A stretch of 64,000 nt of DNA from Aptenodytes patagonicus (Eukaryota > Chordata > Aves > Sphenisciformes > Spheniscidae). The translations under genes and the position numbers were made by a program. This document shows, one piece after another, positions 38,601-52,000 of this stretch. The stretch covers positions 84,480,157-84,544,156 of the forward strand of contig NC_134950.1 of NCBI RefSeq assembly GCF_965638725.1, written 5' to 3'. Under the pieces are notes generated by a model. The model saw nothing but the letters and a program-made list of their open reading frames with translations, did no database searches and was not told the origin of the DNA. Numbering within the stretch: the stretch's first letter is position 1; each line of letters starts with the position of its first letter.

Positions 38601-40844
38601 ACTGTGGCTGGCTGTAAGCATTACAAGCTTTGTGATATAAGAGAGTACATATAATATGCAATGGTAAAATCATATGTTAATGCCTTTGGGAAGTCATCAG
38701 CGTAATGGACAGTGTTGGGTTTTTTTTAAATCATTCATGAGTAATAACTACATCCATCTATTAGAGAACTTTATTTGAATGTTTTAAATTAAACCTATCA
38801 GTCTAAAATCCCTCCCTTTATGATGAAAGAAAAAGATAAAATTGAATAAAGTTGAATATATTAATAAATATTTTTAAGAGTTACAAGAACTCCTGGTCTT
38901 ACAAGCTTACAGAATGCAGATTACTTGAAATTATATGCAGAATAAATGGGCCGAATGAATCTGGATCATCAGAATTCTACAGTTACCAAACTTCCTTTAT
39001 ACAGCTTTCTGAATTTCCAGATATAGTTTAGTAAACTGTTAAGTCATATCTGCACCAAACTTCGTAATTACAAAACAGTGTCCAAATATGTTTAATTATA
39101 GTCAGTTTTACATAAAAATTTCCATGTATTATTTATGATTGGACCATAAAATATGCATTTATGTAATAACAGGCAAGTCAGTTTGTCTGGTGGGTGAAGA
39201 AAGCTGCACGTCTACTTTGCTCCTGCATGGTGCCAGCTAGGCTAGAAGCTCCATAGCCATGTGAGGTACATCGTAGTTCAGTAGTTTCCAGTCCAGAGGT
39301 GGCCTGAGCCTGGCTGGCTTGAAAGGCAGCTACATAACTGCATGTACCAATCTATTGAAGGCTCGCCTTACAATAGTTTACTTCTACAGATAAATACACT
39401 AATATTTCTGATCACCCACAGATGTTCTCAATTGATTTTGAGATTAATTTGGCTTAGGTGTTTTATCTTCAAACAAATGGAAAGAAATGGAAATAGTTTG
39501 AAATAACTGGTCATTCCAACTAGTTGATGCATACCAAAATACATTTTTTACAATTGTAATCTTTGTGAAAAAACAGAATTCCATATAAATGAAAAGTTTA
39601 GAATGCCTGAAGCACATTTTGTCTTCACTTAGTGTTTTTTTTAAACAAAAGCAAAAATCTCAATATTAAGTGTTAAGCCGGAAAAAGTGGTATTCGGGAA
39701 TCAGCATGTAAGAGGACATGTAGCTGAGCCCTGTTTTTCCTTTAAAAGCTGAGCACTTGTCCAGAGTATTCGAGATCTAGATTCTGTTCATTTTGTGTCT
39801 GTGAAGATTTGGGTTCACAGAAGAAAGCCTGTGTTCTAAAATATTCCAGAGTGGGCTTCTCTTAGAAAAAATTACAAAATAAACAGAACTGCTGATCCAG
39901 CTGAAATATAAATACTCTTACAGTAATGGGATGGTTTCAATAAAAGATGATATGGCTTTATGGTTGGAGCAAACACCTGTTTCTTTGCACCTTATTGAGC
40001 AGAACTCAGCACAGTCCTTCTGAATTCCCATATATGAGATTGGGATAACACCAACATTTATCACTCAGAAATCTCAAAGCAAACATCAGATAGCATTTGA
40101 CGTCTGGATTTTCTTGGAATTGTAATTCTAAGAATGTGGTTTAATGTTTGCTGCAATTATTAAATTTTCTGTGCAAATAATCACAGCTATTCTAACAATC
40201 AATTCAAGGTTGTTTTATCAAATACCAAAGGGATTTCTATTTAATATTTCTGGGTCCAGTATATTTTCAGAAATTTCAAAACTGATTAAAATTTCTTTGC
40301 AGTAAATTGCACTTTATTTTATAAGAGTTCAGCTAGAGTTAAATGACTTGAGACTTTTTAATAGTATAGTAAGTTAGCACTATTAGAGTGCTTTGTAACT
40401 GTTTATGATGTACAAAAAACTCGTGTGTCTTCTCTGTTCTTTTCTATTACTAGCACAGTGACCTATATAAGTCTGTGCAACTTAATTTTGGATATGTAGT
40501 TTGATGACAACCTCAAGGGCTTCTTCTGCGCTTCATGATGGTACAATCTAATGCAAAGTGGCATCAGTAGAAGACTCGACAGCACGTAATTTTACTAATT
40601 ATTTTAATAATGTCTTTGTTATTTTCATCTGTTTAACTTCCTGAACTTTGCTAGTGGTCTGTTTTTTCAAGAAATTGAAACTGATCCTGTTCTCACCACT
40701 AAGATCTTGGGGCCATGCTTTGATGAATCTGAGAGTAAAGTTTCTTTGGTTCTTTTCTCTTTGCAGTATTTGTAACACTGTAAAAAGAAGTATTTGCCAA
40801 AGGTACCAGCTGAGAATAAATCTGCAAAGAACCGGAGTGATCAG

Positions 40845-41402
40845 TGTCCTGGTTTTGGCAGGGATAGAGTTAATTTCCTTCCTAGTAGCCGGTACAGTGC
40901 TGTGTTTTGGATTTAGGATGAGAACAATGTTGGTAACACACCGATGCTTTAGTTGATGCTAAGCAGTGCTTACACTAGTCAAGGACTTTTCAGCTCCCCA
41001 TGCTCTACCGACTGAGAAGGCTGGAGGTGCACAAGAAGCCGGGAGGGGGCACAGCCAGGACAGCTGACCCAAACTGGCCAAAGGGACATTCCATACCGTG
41101 TGAAGTCATGCTCAGTATATAAACTGGAGGGAGTTGGCCGGGGGGTGGTGACCGCTGCTCGGGAACTGGCTAGGCATTGGTTGGCGTGTGGCGAGCAATT
41201 GCATTGTGCATCACTTGTTTTGTATATTCTTTTATCATTATTATTATTCTTTTCCCTTCCTTTTCTGTCCTATTAAACTGTCTTTATCTCAACCCATGAA
41301 TTTTATTTTTTTTCTGATTCTCTCCCCCACCCCACTGGGAGTGGGGGGGAGTGAGCAAACGGCTGTGTGGTGTTTAGCTGCCTGCTGGGTTAAACCACAA
41401 TA
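40845..41402 (+). mobile_element. Solo LTR, family A, in MARCHF11 intron
   Basis: A 558-bp copy of the same LTR as at 13174-13750, in opposite orientation. It starts TGTCCTGGTTTTGGCAGGG. It ends TTAAACCACAATA, where the other copy has TTAAACCACGACA, so two transitions explain the unusual end. The target duplication is slightly decayed: atcag at 40840-40844 and atcaa at 41403-41407. It carries a TATA box tatataaa (41116-41123), an ATT-rich run, a poly(A) signal attaaa (41272-41277) and a long G/C-rich U5-like end. It lies antisense to MARCHF11, 84 bp past the donor of the transmembrane exon. Confidence 0.88.
41116..41123 (+). promoter_or_regulatory. TATA box of LTR family A copy
   Basis: tatataaa near the middle of the LTR, about 270 bp from its start and about 155 bp upstream of the ATTAAA poly(A) signal. 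This is the expected U3-R layout. It points away from MARCHF11 transcription. Activity is not known. Confidence 0.5.
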
Positions 41403-41486
41403 ATCAATTAGAGTGACCAATTAGAAAAATAGATATAGTCACAGTCTTAAACCACAGTCTGTGCTGTTTAAAGATTTTGAGCTTAC

Positions 41487-41679
41487 CTATGCATACTAGA
41501 TCCATAAAACCATACATTCCATAGCAGATTTGAAAAAGGATGTCCTTTCTTTGCCATACTGCATAAGGGCTGAAGGCTGACCATAGAAGCCAAGTCACAC
41601 TTGCTACTAAGAACAGAGATCCTAGGATTACAGCAACCATCTGCACTTTCTCAACCAGTGTTATAGTAATGCTTTGCCA
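41487..41679 (-). CDS. MARCHF11: MARCHF11 internal exon: first transmembrane helix and lumenal turn
   Basis: 193 bp encode 64 residues plus the first base of a split Gly codon. The exon starts [13 protein letters not shown] after an acceptor reading tctcttttag on the minus strand, and ends TGC ATA G before the donor gtaagc (phase 1). Residues about 14-36 form a hydrophobic helix ([20 protein letters not shown]). A polar turn [10 protein letters not shown] follows, then the second hydrophobic segment begins ([19 protein letters not shown]) and continues into the next exon. Two membrane spans after the RING-CH finger, with both ends cytosolic, is the MARCH family layout. The 5' junction is phase 0 and matches the Gln-ending RING-CH exon; the intron between them is 21,787 bp. 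An ERV solo LTR lies 84 bp beyond this exon's donor. Confidence 0.95.
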
Positions 41680-42813
41680 CTAAAAGAGAAACAAAGTTGT
41701 ATAAGATAAAAATGTTATTTTCTGTGATTGTACATTCAACTCCACTTTTTTCCTGAAATCAGAAATTATTTTAATATTTATACATATCTTCATAGATCTT
41801 TACTAATATCCTCGATACTGACATTTTATATAAATTTTTTTACCTATTTCACTTTTAGCTAAAGTGAAACTAATAGTTGCTTCCCCATCCCCTCCAGCGT
41901 CACTATCATCACCATCTAGCTGTGAACTTCAGAAGAGTTAATAGTTTTATTTCTGTTTTGAATACATACACAAAAAAAGATTTAGTCTTAGGAATGCAAC
42001 TCAGCCTTTCATATTTGTAGGCTAATGAAGAGAATAAAAAAAATGTTGGGAAGACAATCTTAACTATGTTTTATGTTAGTGTGACAAGTTAAAAGGGACA
42101 ACTTTCCTTTCCATCCCGCCCCGCTCAAGTCTGAAGCCATTTTCCACTTTCCTGCTGATCATCAAAGAAGTTCCAGGTTATCTCCAGACATACCAAGGGA
42201 GTTGGGTCAACCAGTGTTACATTACAAAGAGAGACCTGCAGCCTAGTATGGAAGCAACCTGAAGACTCAGGAGGAGCCCTGAATATAGGCAGCATGAACA
42301 TTTCTTTTCACTGCACCTCAATTACATCCACCTTTCCAAGGAAGGCTGTATCCTCTGTATGTGAGGTGACTCAGATTTATAGTGTGACAAGATTTAAATA
42401 TAAAAGAGTATGCTTATTGAATTCTGTCAAGATAAGAATAGAAATAAAATTTTGTTAAAACAAAGAGTCACAAAAGCAAAACACAGCATAAGGAAAAAAG
42501 CATTCTAGATTACCCTTGACATAAATAGTCTTTCTTGGCCGTAATTGTCTAAATTAGCTTGGCAGACTCCCCACTCTAGCCCCATCAGCTATTCAAGAGC
42601 TAGTACGCAGACTTTGTAGACTGCCATCTTTCCCGTTCCTAACTTTGAACATACCTGTCCCCTTATATGGTTGCAATAGGGAATAAGTGGAGAAAGAGCT
42701 ACTGAAGTAAGGGCTCTATTACCTCGTTTCCCATCTGGCAATAATTTTTCCTTTTTACTGTTACTTTATGAAAGCTTTCTCTTTTTACCAGCAGTTGGGT
42801 ACCCAGTACTGTA

Positions 42814-43114
42814 TGATCGTAGGATGCTAGAATAATTCAGGTGGCAAGGGGCTGTGGGACGTCTCTAGTTAACTTCCTGCTCAAAACAGGGTCAGTGATG
42901 AGATCGGACAAGGTTGCTCAGGGCTTTATTCAGTAACACCTTGAAAACCTCCAAGCATGGAGACTGTTCAGCCTCTCTGGGCAACCTGTTCCACTTTCCT
43001 CAGGTTGAAAAATGTTTTTTTTTAAAAAATGTTTTTGTTATATCCAGGTTGATCCTCTTTTGTTCCATCTTAAGCTCTCTTCCTCCCGTCAGGTACCACT
43101 GTGAAGAGCCTGGG
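42814..43114 (-). mobile_element. CR1 LINE 3' end, older, reverse orientation
   Basis: Minus-strand CR1 tail, seen on the plus strand as caaggttgctcagggcttta, ccttgaaaacctccaagcat, ctctctgggcaacctgttcc and accactgtgaagagcctggg. The 3' terminus faces low coordinates near 42814 and its terminal repeat is decayed (atcgtaggatgctagaata). A T/A-rich insertion sits near 43014-43030. Confidence 0.87.
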
Positions 43115-43430
43115 TGAGCAATGAAGTCCTTTGCCCCTTTCATCTCTTTCAGCTTTTTCCATTAACTGTTGCCTAATTTGCACATCTGGTGCTGCATGCC
43201 TTCTCTTGTTGCAGCCTTCTGAATATAATAGTACAAAAGACAGCTGTATAACAATTTGTAAATTGTCTATCTTGAAATACTATCCTTTTATAATGAACTT
43301 ATTAAACTCATACTAGCTATTTCATTGAACTTCAGGGTTTGGAATGGGGCTATTCATATTAAATAATACCTTTTTATGGTAAAGCAACTATGGATACTCA
43401 TTTCCTTTGTCAGAAATTTTTTTTATAAGG

Positions 43431-43457
43431 TGTCCTGGTTTCAGTTAAACCACGACA
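43431..43457 (+). mobile_element. 27-bp scar of an LTR family A insertion (termini only)
   Basis: The first 14 bases, TGTCCTGGTTTCAG, equal the 5' start of LTR family A. The next 13, TTAAACCACGACA, equal its 3' end. About 530-550 bp of LTR interior is missing. The unit is flanked by a perfect 5-bp duplication, taagg at 43426-43430 and 43458-43462. That combination supports a real insertion that later lost its interior, not a chance match. The joined ends form an 11-bp inverted repeat with one mismatch. Confidence 0.8.
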
Positions 43458-44474
43458 TAAGGGCAAGGAAGGTCATTAACAAGTGATGCATGACAGAACG
43501 GTGTGAGCTTCTCATGACTCGGATATTAGTTGTATACAGGATTTAAATGTCAGGACTGAAATTCATAGAACTCTCTTTAGACTCTATAGGGATGTGTTCA
43601 ACAAAATTATTTCTCATTTCTCAGCTGAAGCCACATAGTGTGACTTGGCAGAAAACTGTCAAAAATGCTCTTCGTTATGTATCTCTTTCTAGCTTCTTTC
43701 ATTATCAGTGTGAGACAGACCTGTAATAGATTTGTTCGGAATGTGCTTGAAATCAAAGTACATTTACATGAAGTAAAGCTTTAACTGTCACAAAATATTA
43801 AACTGTCAAATTCATGGAAGAAGCTGGCAATAAATGGAAAAAACTGTTATGTCACTGAAATAAACAGCAGACATTTCACAGTGCAATTTCAGCAATGCAG
43901 AAGTTCATAAACTCACTTCAGCTTATTTTGATTTTCTTTTTTTTTTTAAACTTAGATTACTCATAATTATTCTGCAAAGATAGCACTGAATAGAAGGAAA
44001 AGTAGTCCAAACATTTGGGATAAGTAATGTAGCATGCAGTCTAGCTATAAAGCCCATCCCTTATTCTGGTGTTGTCTGACAACCAATTTCTATTCCTATC
44101 TCCCACTCCCAACCAGAATCAACCACTTGTACCATCTTTTTCCATCTCATGTTGGCTTACCCAAACTTTTTCTTTCTAGAAAAGCTTGGCCTTGAAAAGT
44201 CCTAAGAACGATAGATACGATCCTCACCTCTTCCTAGCATCTTCTCAAGAACGTATTCTAGTTATTTTGCTATTCTCCTGATCAGATGAATTGTCTGTCA
44301 AGAATGCAAGCGATTGAATCTCTCAACCTCAATAAATTCAGTAATTCCAAAGATTCAGCATATTAGCATGCTATGAGCCAGGAAGGGGAGCCACTCCAAT
44401 TACTGAGAAAATGCTCAAGCGTTCCACAGGTTGTAGTTCCTAACTCCTTTGCCTTTAAAAATCAAAGAACAGTT

Positions 44475-44513
44475 ACAAAACAAAACAAAACAAAGAACAA
44501 CAAAACAAAACAA
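44475..44513 (+). repeat. AAAAC-rich simple repeat
   Basis: An interrupted run of acaaa units (acaaaacaaaacaaaacaaa, then gaacaacaaaacaaaacaa) in a MARCHF11 intron. It could be the tail of an old insertion, but no element body was recognised beside it. Confidence 0.85.
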
Positions 44514-47500
44514 CCAAGAACCCCAAAAGGGGGTTGGATGTTTTCTTCTATTACTCATCTACTTTGGCCTTTGTGGTATTCACTGTCTTTCTTCTACAAA
44601 AGAAACTATAGTCCTCCACCTTCCTCAATATGAAGGTCAGCAATAACCAAGCAATTTAAACATTTTAGGAAAGTTACCTCCCTATTAGTGTAATCTGTAA
44701 GTTAAGCTAATTGATGAGACCCCACAGTAGATAGAGGAGGAAGGACTGTATGCATAAGATGGAAGGCATTCAAGACGCCCAGACAGTTTTATGCGAAACT
44801 GCTAACTTGCCTCCTAGTGCTAGGCAGTCTGCCATAAGAATCCAACACCGTAAGAGTCATAGGGTGGGATGGATTAGTATTAAGCTCTAACATGTGATCA
44901 GTTTGGGGACCTTGGTTTCTGTGTATGTCCCACCTTAGCACTAATGGCAAGAAGACTGTGGATGTTCCTGATGGCTAACTTAGCCCAACTGAAATTTCCT
45001 CCTCCTTGCCCCCCTCCAATCAGTTTTGATTCAGAGCAACCCAAGATTGCCTCTTGGGAAATGAGTGTCTTGATTTTTTTTCCCTTAAGTTTTGAGTTTG
45101 GGTACAAATTATAAAAAGCAAACAGATCTTACTGAGACAGACGTATTTTTCACATAATGAAGAAGGTATTCCGTAGTTATGACATTATTCACATGTAAAT
45201 AAGTTTGGAAGGTTCAGTCCTTTACTTAGCCATGGACAGTATTAGCCATTAGGCAACGAGAGGAACTACATAGGACTGTATTGTTTGGTGGCATTGCACT
45301 TCATAACAAGGCTTGTGAAGAGGAACTGGAGTTGTGGTCACACTGTTTTCTTCTACCTGAAGTCTTACAGCATAGCTAATATGTGTGAGTATAGACTCTG
45401 ACAGACACCCAGGAACAGAAGACTCCTTTTCTAAGACTAAGATTCTTTTTATAGTACCAAAAGCCAGTTAAACTTTTTTTGATTTATCACCATCATTTAC
45501 CTTATTGTATGCCCTATTATATGCCTTATTGTATGTTGTTATAATCACTTCACCTTTTAATGTCAAATTAACAGCTTACAATAAAGAGGTCACAAAAATA
45601 ATGCAGTAAGAATAATTCAGTGATAGTTAGTGTTGAGAAATTGCATTTAGAATTTAACAGACTGAATTATTTAACATTCCAAATTGAATGTTCTCATTAT
45701 TAGTGTGTCATAATTTAAATCCATTATTTCCATAGAAGTTTCTCATTTTCTTCACATAACTTGTCTCACAACTCTTAATTGCTCATTATTATAAAATATA
45801 TTATGACTTCCTAATTTGTTTTTGTCAGTTGCTGACTATACATTCCATAATCAGTAACAGTTCTTTTAGCTAAGTATTTTGCCAAGTTAGAAAAGACCTA
45901 TACAGCCTTTTGGTGTCAGCTTCTGTAAAGTACATGACCCTAAAAAATGAGAAAGATTACCATTTTTGCTTAAAAACTAGAAGTTGCAAGAAAATTTTAA
46001 ATATTTTGTGTCTAGACAGCTATAATAATGTGAGCAATTTTTCAAAGACAGATTAAATCTCATTTAAATATCTGTGAAACAGGATCCCATTTCATATTCC
46101 TTCCCATCATATCTGTAGTGTTATGATTTACCATGCCATCCCTGTTGCCCATGAAAAAAACACATTTTACTTTAATATACTATGATGAAATCTTCCTTTG
46201 AAAATGGTGCCTTCATAAGCAAAATATAATTCATGCTCCTGATTTTAATGTAATACTGTCTGTCTCTTGCAAACTTCCTACACTTTTAATTCTACTGACA
46301 CTTCATTATGTTTGGCTCTTTTAATCTTTTATTTACCACTGGTTTTCCTTTCATGAATCATTTGGGAGTCTAGTACATGAATGGTATGCTATAGTTCTAA
46401 TGCTGACCCCAGAAACATTGCTCAGCTTTTCTTCTAAGGGCTCTGTCAAGCAGAAATACTGCATAATTCCTTATTTTTTGAGGTTGAGACTTCCAGAAGT
46501 TGAAAGAAACATATTGCTTTGATGGATTAACTGTTAAAGAATAAAGTTAATACAGTTATATCCATGTCCTTACTAACATAAAGATGGATATAATATTCAA
46601 AGATCCGTCATCTTTGAGATAAAGTGATAGTAACTTGCATTTTTTTTTAATGGTGCCTTGTAAAAGCCCATTGATTATTGTAAAATGCATGGCAGTAAAT
46701 TGATCTAAAAAGTACTGACTGAGGCTGTGCTTGTACGTAGAATACATTACATGAAAAATGTCTGCAATGAAACTACAGGTTTTCCTATATCCTTAATAAA
46801 GAACATCTGAAATTTCCTTATGGCTCCCCAAATGCGTACCTGCTTCAACTGTCCCAGTTTGTAATCCACCACAATTCCTTAAACCAAAGAGCTGTTGGGG
46901 GTTACCCCGCTCTGTTCTCTCAGAAACACAGCTTTATTATAGACACTGCTGACTGAAGCCTCTCATTCCCTCTAGTCATTCTGGAATGCGTATTTTATAT
47001 AAAAGTAACTAAAAATCGCTGGCAATGACCTATTATAACATAATATGATTAACCTGAAGACATATCAATTATATGACTTCAAAAAGCTTTTGTTAGATTG
47101 CTCTAATTGCTCTGATTGCTAGAATCAGACAGTTCTGACAAGAAGTTCTTTCCTACCGTCATTCATTATGCATAGTAGGATTTGCAATCTGTGTATGTAT
47201 GAATAAAACTCTTACAGAAGCAAAAGAGCACAATGATTTAGGTCTAACAAACCATTTTTGAAATGCCTGTTCCTTACTTTATCTTGTTAGTAGTCTAGAT
47301 AATTAGATAATTAAGTTTTCTAACATGTTTTGCAGAAAGCACACATTGACTACATGATCTAATATGCAGTGATATTGCTAACTTACCAGCCTGGATAGAC
47401 AATGCATAGTTTTGAGTACACATACACACACAAACAATTGAAATGTCATTTTTGGCTACAGACTTCTATTTCTATGTCTTTTTTTCAAAAAGAATCAATG

Positions 47501-48964
47501 CCACAAAAATTGCAGCTCACCATTAATGCTTACCTATTTTGATAAATTATTAACACATAGAGTGCCTGTAGTCATAACGCCCATTATCTTTTCATGTATC
47601 AGAGAGCTCATGAATACAGATAGTTTGGCTTGTATGTAACTTCTCAGTCTGCTTGGAAAGCTGTACCAATATTTTACTTGGGACATTCTGAAAGCATAAC
47701 GTTTACTGTGGAGATACCGTCCATCCATGCACCACATAAGCAATTTAGCTGATAGCTCCTGGAAGTGTTGGCTTACTGCGTGTACACAACTGAGTAGAAC
47801 ATCTACACCTACAGTAGACACATCTTGGATTTCTGAGTGCCCAGAAGTCTGGACATCCTGAGCAATGTACAAACTCTTCAAATTCTATTACATTCATTTT
47901 TCAAAATCTTATTATTTATTGCACGTTCACTGTTCAGCAGAACAGTTTAACATTTCATCTTATGATTTTTTTTAATGATGTTAGAATCAAGATCTGAGAC
48001 CACAAGCAGAGCTGAAAAATTATTAGTAGTTATCTCTTGCTGCTGGCCAAAACATAAAAGGAATGAGGCAAGACTGCAAGATTTTGTGACCATTTTCACT
48101 CTCTTAGAGACAGAAAGTGGGTATTTAGTTTTAACGGTACATGGAGGTGAACTCCCTCTCCACTTTGAGGCATTCAGAGTTTCTGGAAACATCCAAACCT
48201 GTTGATTAAAATAAGGATATTAATCCAGGCTGTTAATCCTCCTGTCTATTAAAATAAGGATCGCAATTTTATCCAGTCTCAAAAGAAAGGCTGGCCCTTT
48301 AATAATGAGCATACTTGAACCAGGAATCATTCCACAGTAACTAATATAGTATTCTCAACACCTAAAAGCATATGAAACCAAAATATGAAACCTGCTAAAT
48401 GTCCTATTTGTACCAAATAGTATTTTTTTGATTCTTGATTTCCGCTTTTCATTAAGAATTGCCTGTCAATCTACCAGGATCACATTCTGCCCAAAATATG
48501 TATCACAAAATACTTAAAAGTTATGGTGTGTTGTAGAGATGTATCTGTGAGAAATATGTAAGGTTAAAGTGAATTATTCTCAAGTCGGCTTTTAACTCAT
48601 ACGAGACTCTAGCCAGTTAAGTTTAGCTTAGTGGCTTAGTTCACCAGTATTTTGAACATTCCATGGACATGTGTATATTTGGTAAAAGTCAGTGAATGAA
48701 AATTACTACTCTACGTGAATAAATACTATTCCTACTGTAAAGCAGGAACTGTTCAATTTCTGTTGCAGCTTTACTGGAAATACTGAGTTTCATTGCAACC
48801 TAGCTGTGCTCTTGATAGCATTACCTGAAAATTAAATATGAATGAATGGAGGAAATGAAAGCCTGCCATGGTTGTTGCATTCTCTGTAACTCAAAGATGA
48901 TCTGCAAAATTAAACTGAAAACAGCTCAAGCATAGACTGTCATGTTATGGATAGGTGAGAAAAA

Positions 48965-49020
48965 AACATTTATTCTAATTACTAACATTTATTCTAATTT
49001 TAACATTTATTCCAATTACT
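48965..49020. repeat. Three-copy 19-bp tandem repeat
   Basis: Three head-to-tail units of aacatttattctaattact, the second shortened to end in tttt and the third with one change (ccaatt). It lies in the long MARCHF11 intron. Confidence 0.85.
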
Positions 49021-52000
49021 GAGAGGAAGTAAGTTTCAGCAAGCTTATAAGCCAGTTGTGTGAAGGAGGTGTTAACAATTTTCATGCCGTCTAGTCGCTT
49101 AGGAGGGTTAACTATGTTTTGCCTATACAACTCTGTACTTCTCTGGACACAAACAGACGGTATCAAAAAGGGTTCTGGAGTTGCTTTTTCCTTCTCTCCT
49201 GGAAAAGAAACTGTTTGTAAATTCTAGCTAAAACTGTTGAATACTTTTAACTGAAAAAATGCTGAGCATGAGGCTAAGATCGTGTAGCTCATTATGATAT
49301 TAATGCACTCACCAAAGATGTGTAAAAAATTGCTCAGCATGGAGGGACAGAACAAGCCTCTTCCACAAAAATGCCCTGGCCACCAGTCAGTATATAGAGG
49401 GATCATCTGTTCTTGAGGTCTTCTTGTCTATCTCATTGAAAGTATTCAAGTATTAATTCCAGCTCATCTACTGAAACTCATGTTTCCTCTGCTAGCTGGA
49501 CTTGCTGAAAGTGCTGGCTACTCCTTCTCTGTCTTTTTGACTCTATGGATAATTAAATATTTTTCACAACCCATACAAGAGGAAACACAGAGGGTTTATT
49601 TGAGAATATTCTACACCCTAATGGTTGGTGCATTCCCTTGTGAGAGACCTTGACTCAAACCCATTGTTCAGCTGAGTTAAAGCAAGGTTTTAAACTTCCA
49701 CCTCTAAAGATACTATTTTAATAACTGAAATTTACATGGTGTTCAGGATATTCAATAGTAGAACTCCTTCAAAGTAATTTATTGGAACACTTCCAGTTCC
49801 CATACAATACATTGATGTTCACTGAACCAAACAGAAAGCAAATGAAATTGATTCCTCTATTCATATCACCTCCGTAGGGATGAGTAAGGAGATGATTTTA
49901 GCATGGTACAAAGCATCAGGACCTATTTTTGACACTGGCCTATTTCAGTGGGTTCTGGATCCTGAAAAAGAGGTCGTGGAAAGGCCTTTCCTGGAAAAGA
50001 ACCATACAAATGATGTGAAGGTGGAAGAAATGCCATATCATTGGAATTTTAGAGTTCAAAGTTCCCAGTTTACTGAAACAAGACTGAAAGAGGACTCTTC
50101 TAAGGCATTTAAGTACTGTACAAAGGGTAGAAAATGCTAAGTATTAATGTGTTTTTCCAATCCAGGCACAACACAAAATGATGGTTAGATGATGGAGCCA
50201 AAGAATGTGGATGTACAAACAAATTCAATTGGATAAGCACAGTTAAGAAGTTGTAAAGCATCAATTACAAACATTTTGTTTAAAGTACACAGTATTTACT
50301 GCTTTCTACTATCTGTTTCTAGGCAGTCCATGAATCCAAAGACATGAAATCAAGTAGTGCATCACCGTCTGTTGTCACTGGATTCTCCTGCATCTGGCAA
50401 CATTATTTATAGCTGAGAATCAGGGATTTCACAATAGTTCTGGCACAAAACAACTCTGTACCCTTGGCTAGGCACAAAGAAGCACCTTCACTGTCCAACC
50501 TTCTTCCTATTGCTATATGGCAATGATGTGTTTCAGCAGTGAAGGATACAACCTCACCAGGTACAACCTCGATTTGTATTTGAGTACAAATATTGTCCTT
50601 TGGCCTTTTTGGCCCTGAACAAAAACTAATTCACAGAATGGGATCAGAATTTTCATGTGAACATCTGGAAGACACAGAACATGAGGGAAGAGACAATCCT
50701 GATTTCATGTGCTTCTTTGTAAGATACAAAACAAAGGAAACTTCAGATTTTGAGGGCAACAAAAAGACTAAAGAAACGTATCAGAGGTAAGGCTGTTGCT
50801 TTGTCTAATCCCTAAGCAAGATTATGTATATCTTGGGCAAAGGTTAAAAGGCAGGATGATAAGAATACCAAGTATTATCTACTAGCATGTAATCATGAAG
50901 ATGTCAATCCTGGGTTCTGGCTTGTACAAAATCTGGCAGAGCCTGCTCTAAAAGTCAATTAGAATGTAATTTATTAGATTAGCAAATCAATTAGATTGAT
51001 TTTGTAATCAATTAAATTAGCAATAAATCTTCACTTGAAGACAACTTAGTCATAATTATAAAATTTTAGACTGTGCAAATGAATATGGTAAATAACATAC
51101 TGCTTGAAAATTTGGCCTAATGGAAGAATTAACTTATTTATTATAATTGTTTTATATATTACATATCATGTATGATAATTAAAACTTGATAGAAAAAGAC
51201 ACACCATACATTTATAAGTATTAATATAATGTATGCTTTCTACAATTTTTAATAATAATTATTTTAATTATTAAGTTATTAATTTAAAAAATCTTATAAA
51301 CAGCAAGATTTAAAAAGTCAGTTGCCTGAGTTTTTTCAGGTACTGCTACATAATCACAACTACAAACTAGTTGGTACTGTTGTTTGAATCAGTAATCACA
51401 TTTTTTCTAATAGTTTGGGGTAGCCATGGTTTTGATCACCCAGTTATTTATGAGACTCCATTTTTAAGATCTGAAAACGTATAAGATGTAGTGCTTAATT
51501 ACAGAAAGTGGCAATTTAGATACTAAGTATCGTCAAATATGATAGCTCTATCTGTAAAAAAAGAAAATAGTTGCCTTTATAGTATACACTACACCAGAAA
51601 CTCTATATTTCTCTCTAACCATATTGTGAATATGTCTGAAATCCCTTGGAGCAATTACATTAAATTGCACAACATAGCTGATGCTTTTGAACACTGAAAA
51701 TACCCAGCTTTCTGACTTGTTATATTGTGCATCAGCATTCTTAGTACTGCAAGAAGCAATGGTTATAATGTCAAAAACTGTAATACCCATTCATATCGTT
51801 GTGTTTGAAAGTCCCTAAACTATAAATTATTCTTGGCTTAATGGTGCTTATATGATTTACACGTAACCCATGTGCCATCTCTTGCAGTACAAATACAGAT
51901 ATAAAAATAAACATACCCCCAGTTTCTCTCAAATATAAGAAGCACCTAAGAGAATGAAAGGTAAGTACATGCTGTCCCTATGGAAAACACGCTTATCAAA

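Larger units (their letters stand above)
33798..41486 (-). other. MARCHF11: MARCHF11 last intron (7,689 bp)
   Basis: AT-rich intron bounded by gtaagc (donor, 41486 side) and ttaatttcag (acceptor, 33798 side) on the minus strand. Apart from the plus-strand solo LTR at 40845-41402 and a C11/T10 run at 35596-35616, no repeat or coding exon was recognised. The many short open frames show no domain or splice support. Confidence 0.9.

Noticed and set aside
46855..46885. TGTCCCAGTTT...CCACCACA, resembling another LTR end fusion
   Set aside because: The flanking pentamers (tcaac and attcc) do not match and the termini do not fit either LTR family well.
49880..50140. 86-residue plus-strand frame in the long intron
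   Set aside because: No domain, no splice support, no recognised homologue; typical of a chance frame in AT-rich intron.
50593..50790. 65-residue plus-strand frame in the long intron
   Set aside because: Same reasons; composition is not distinctive.
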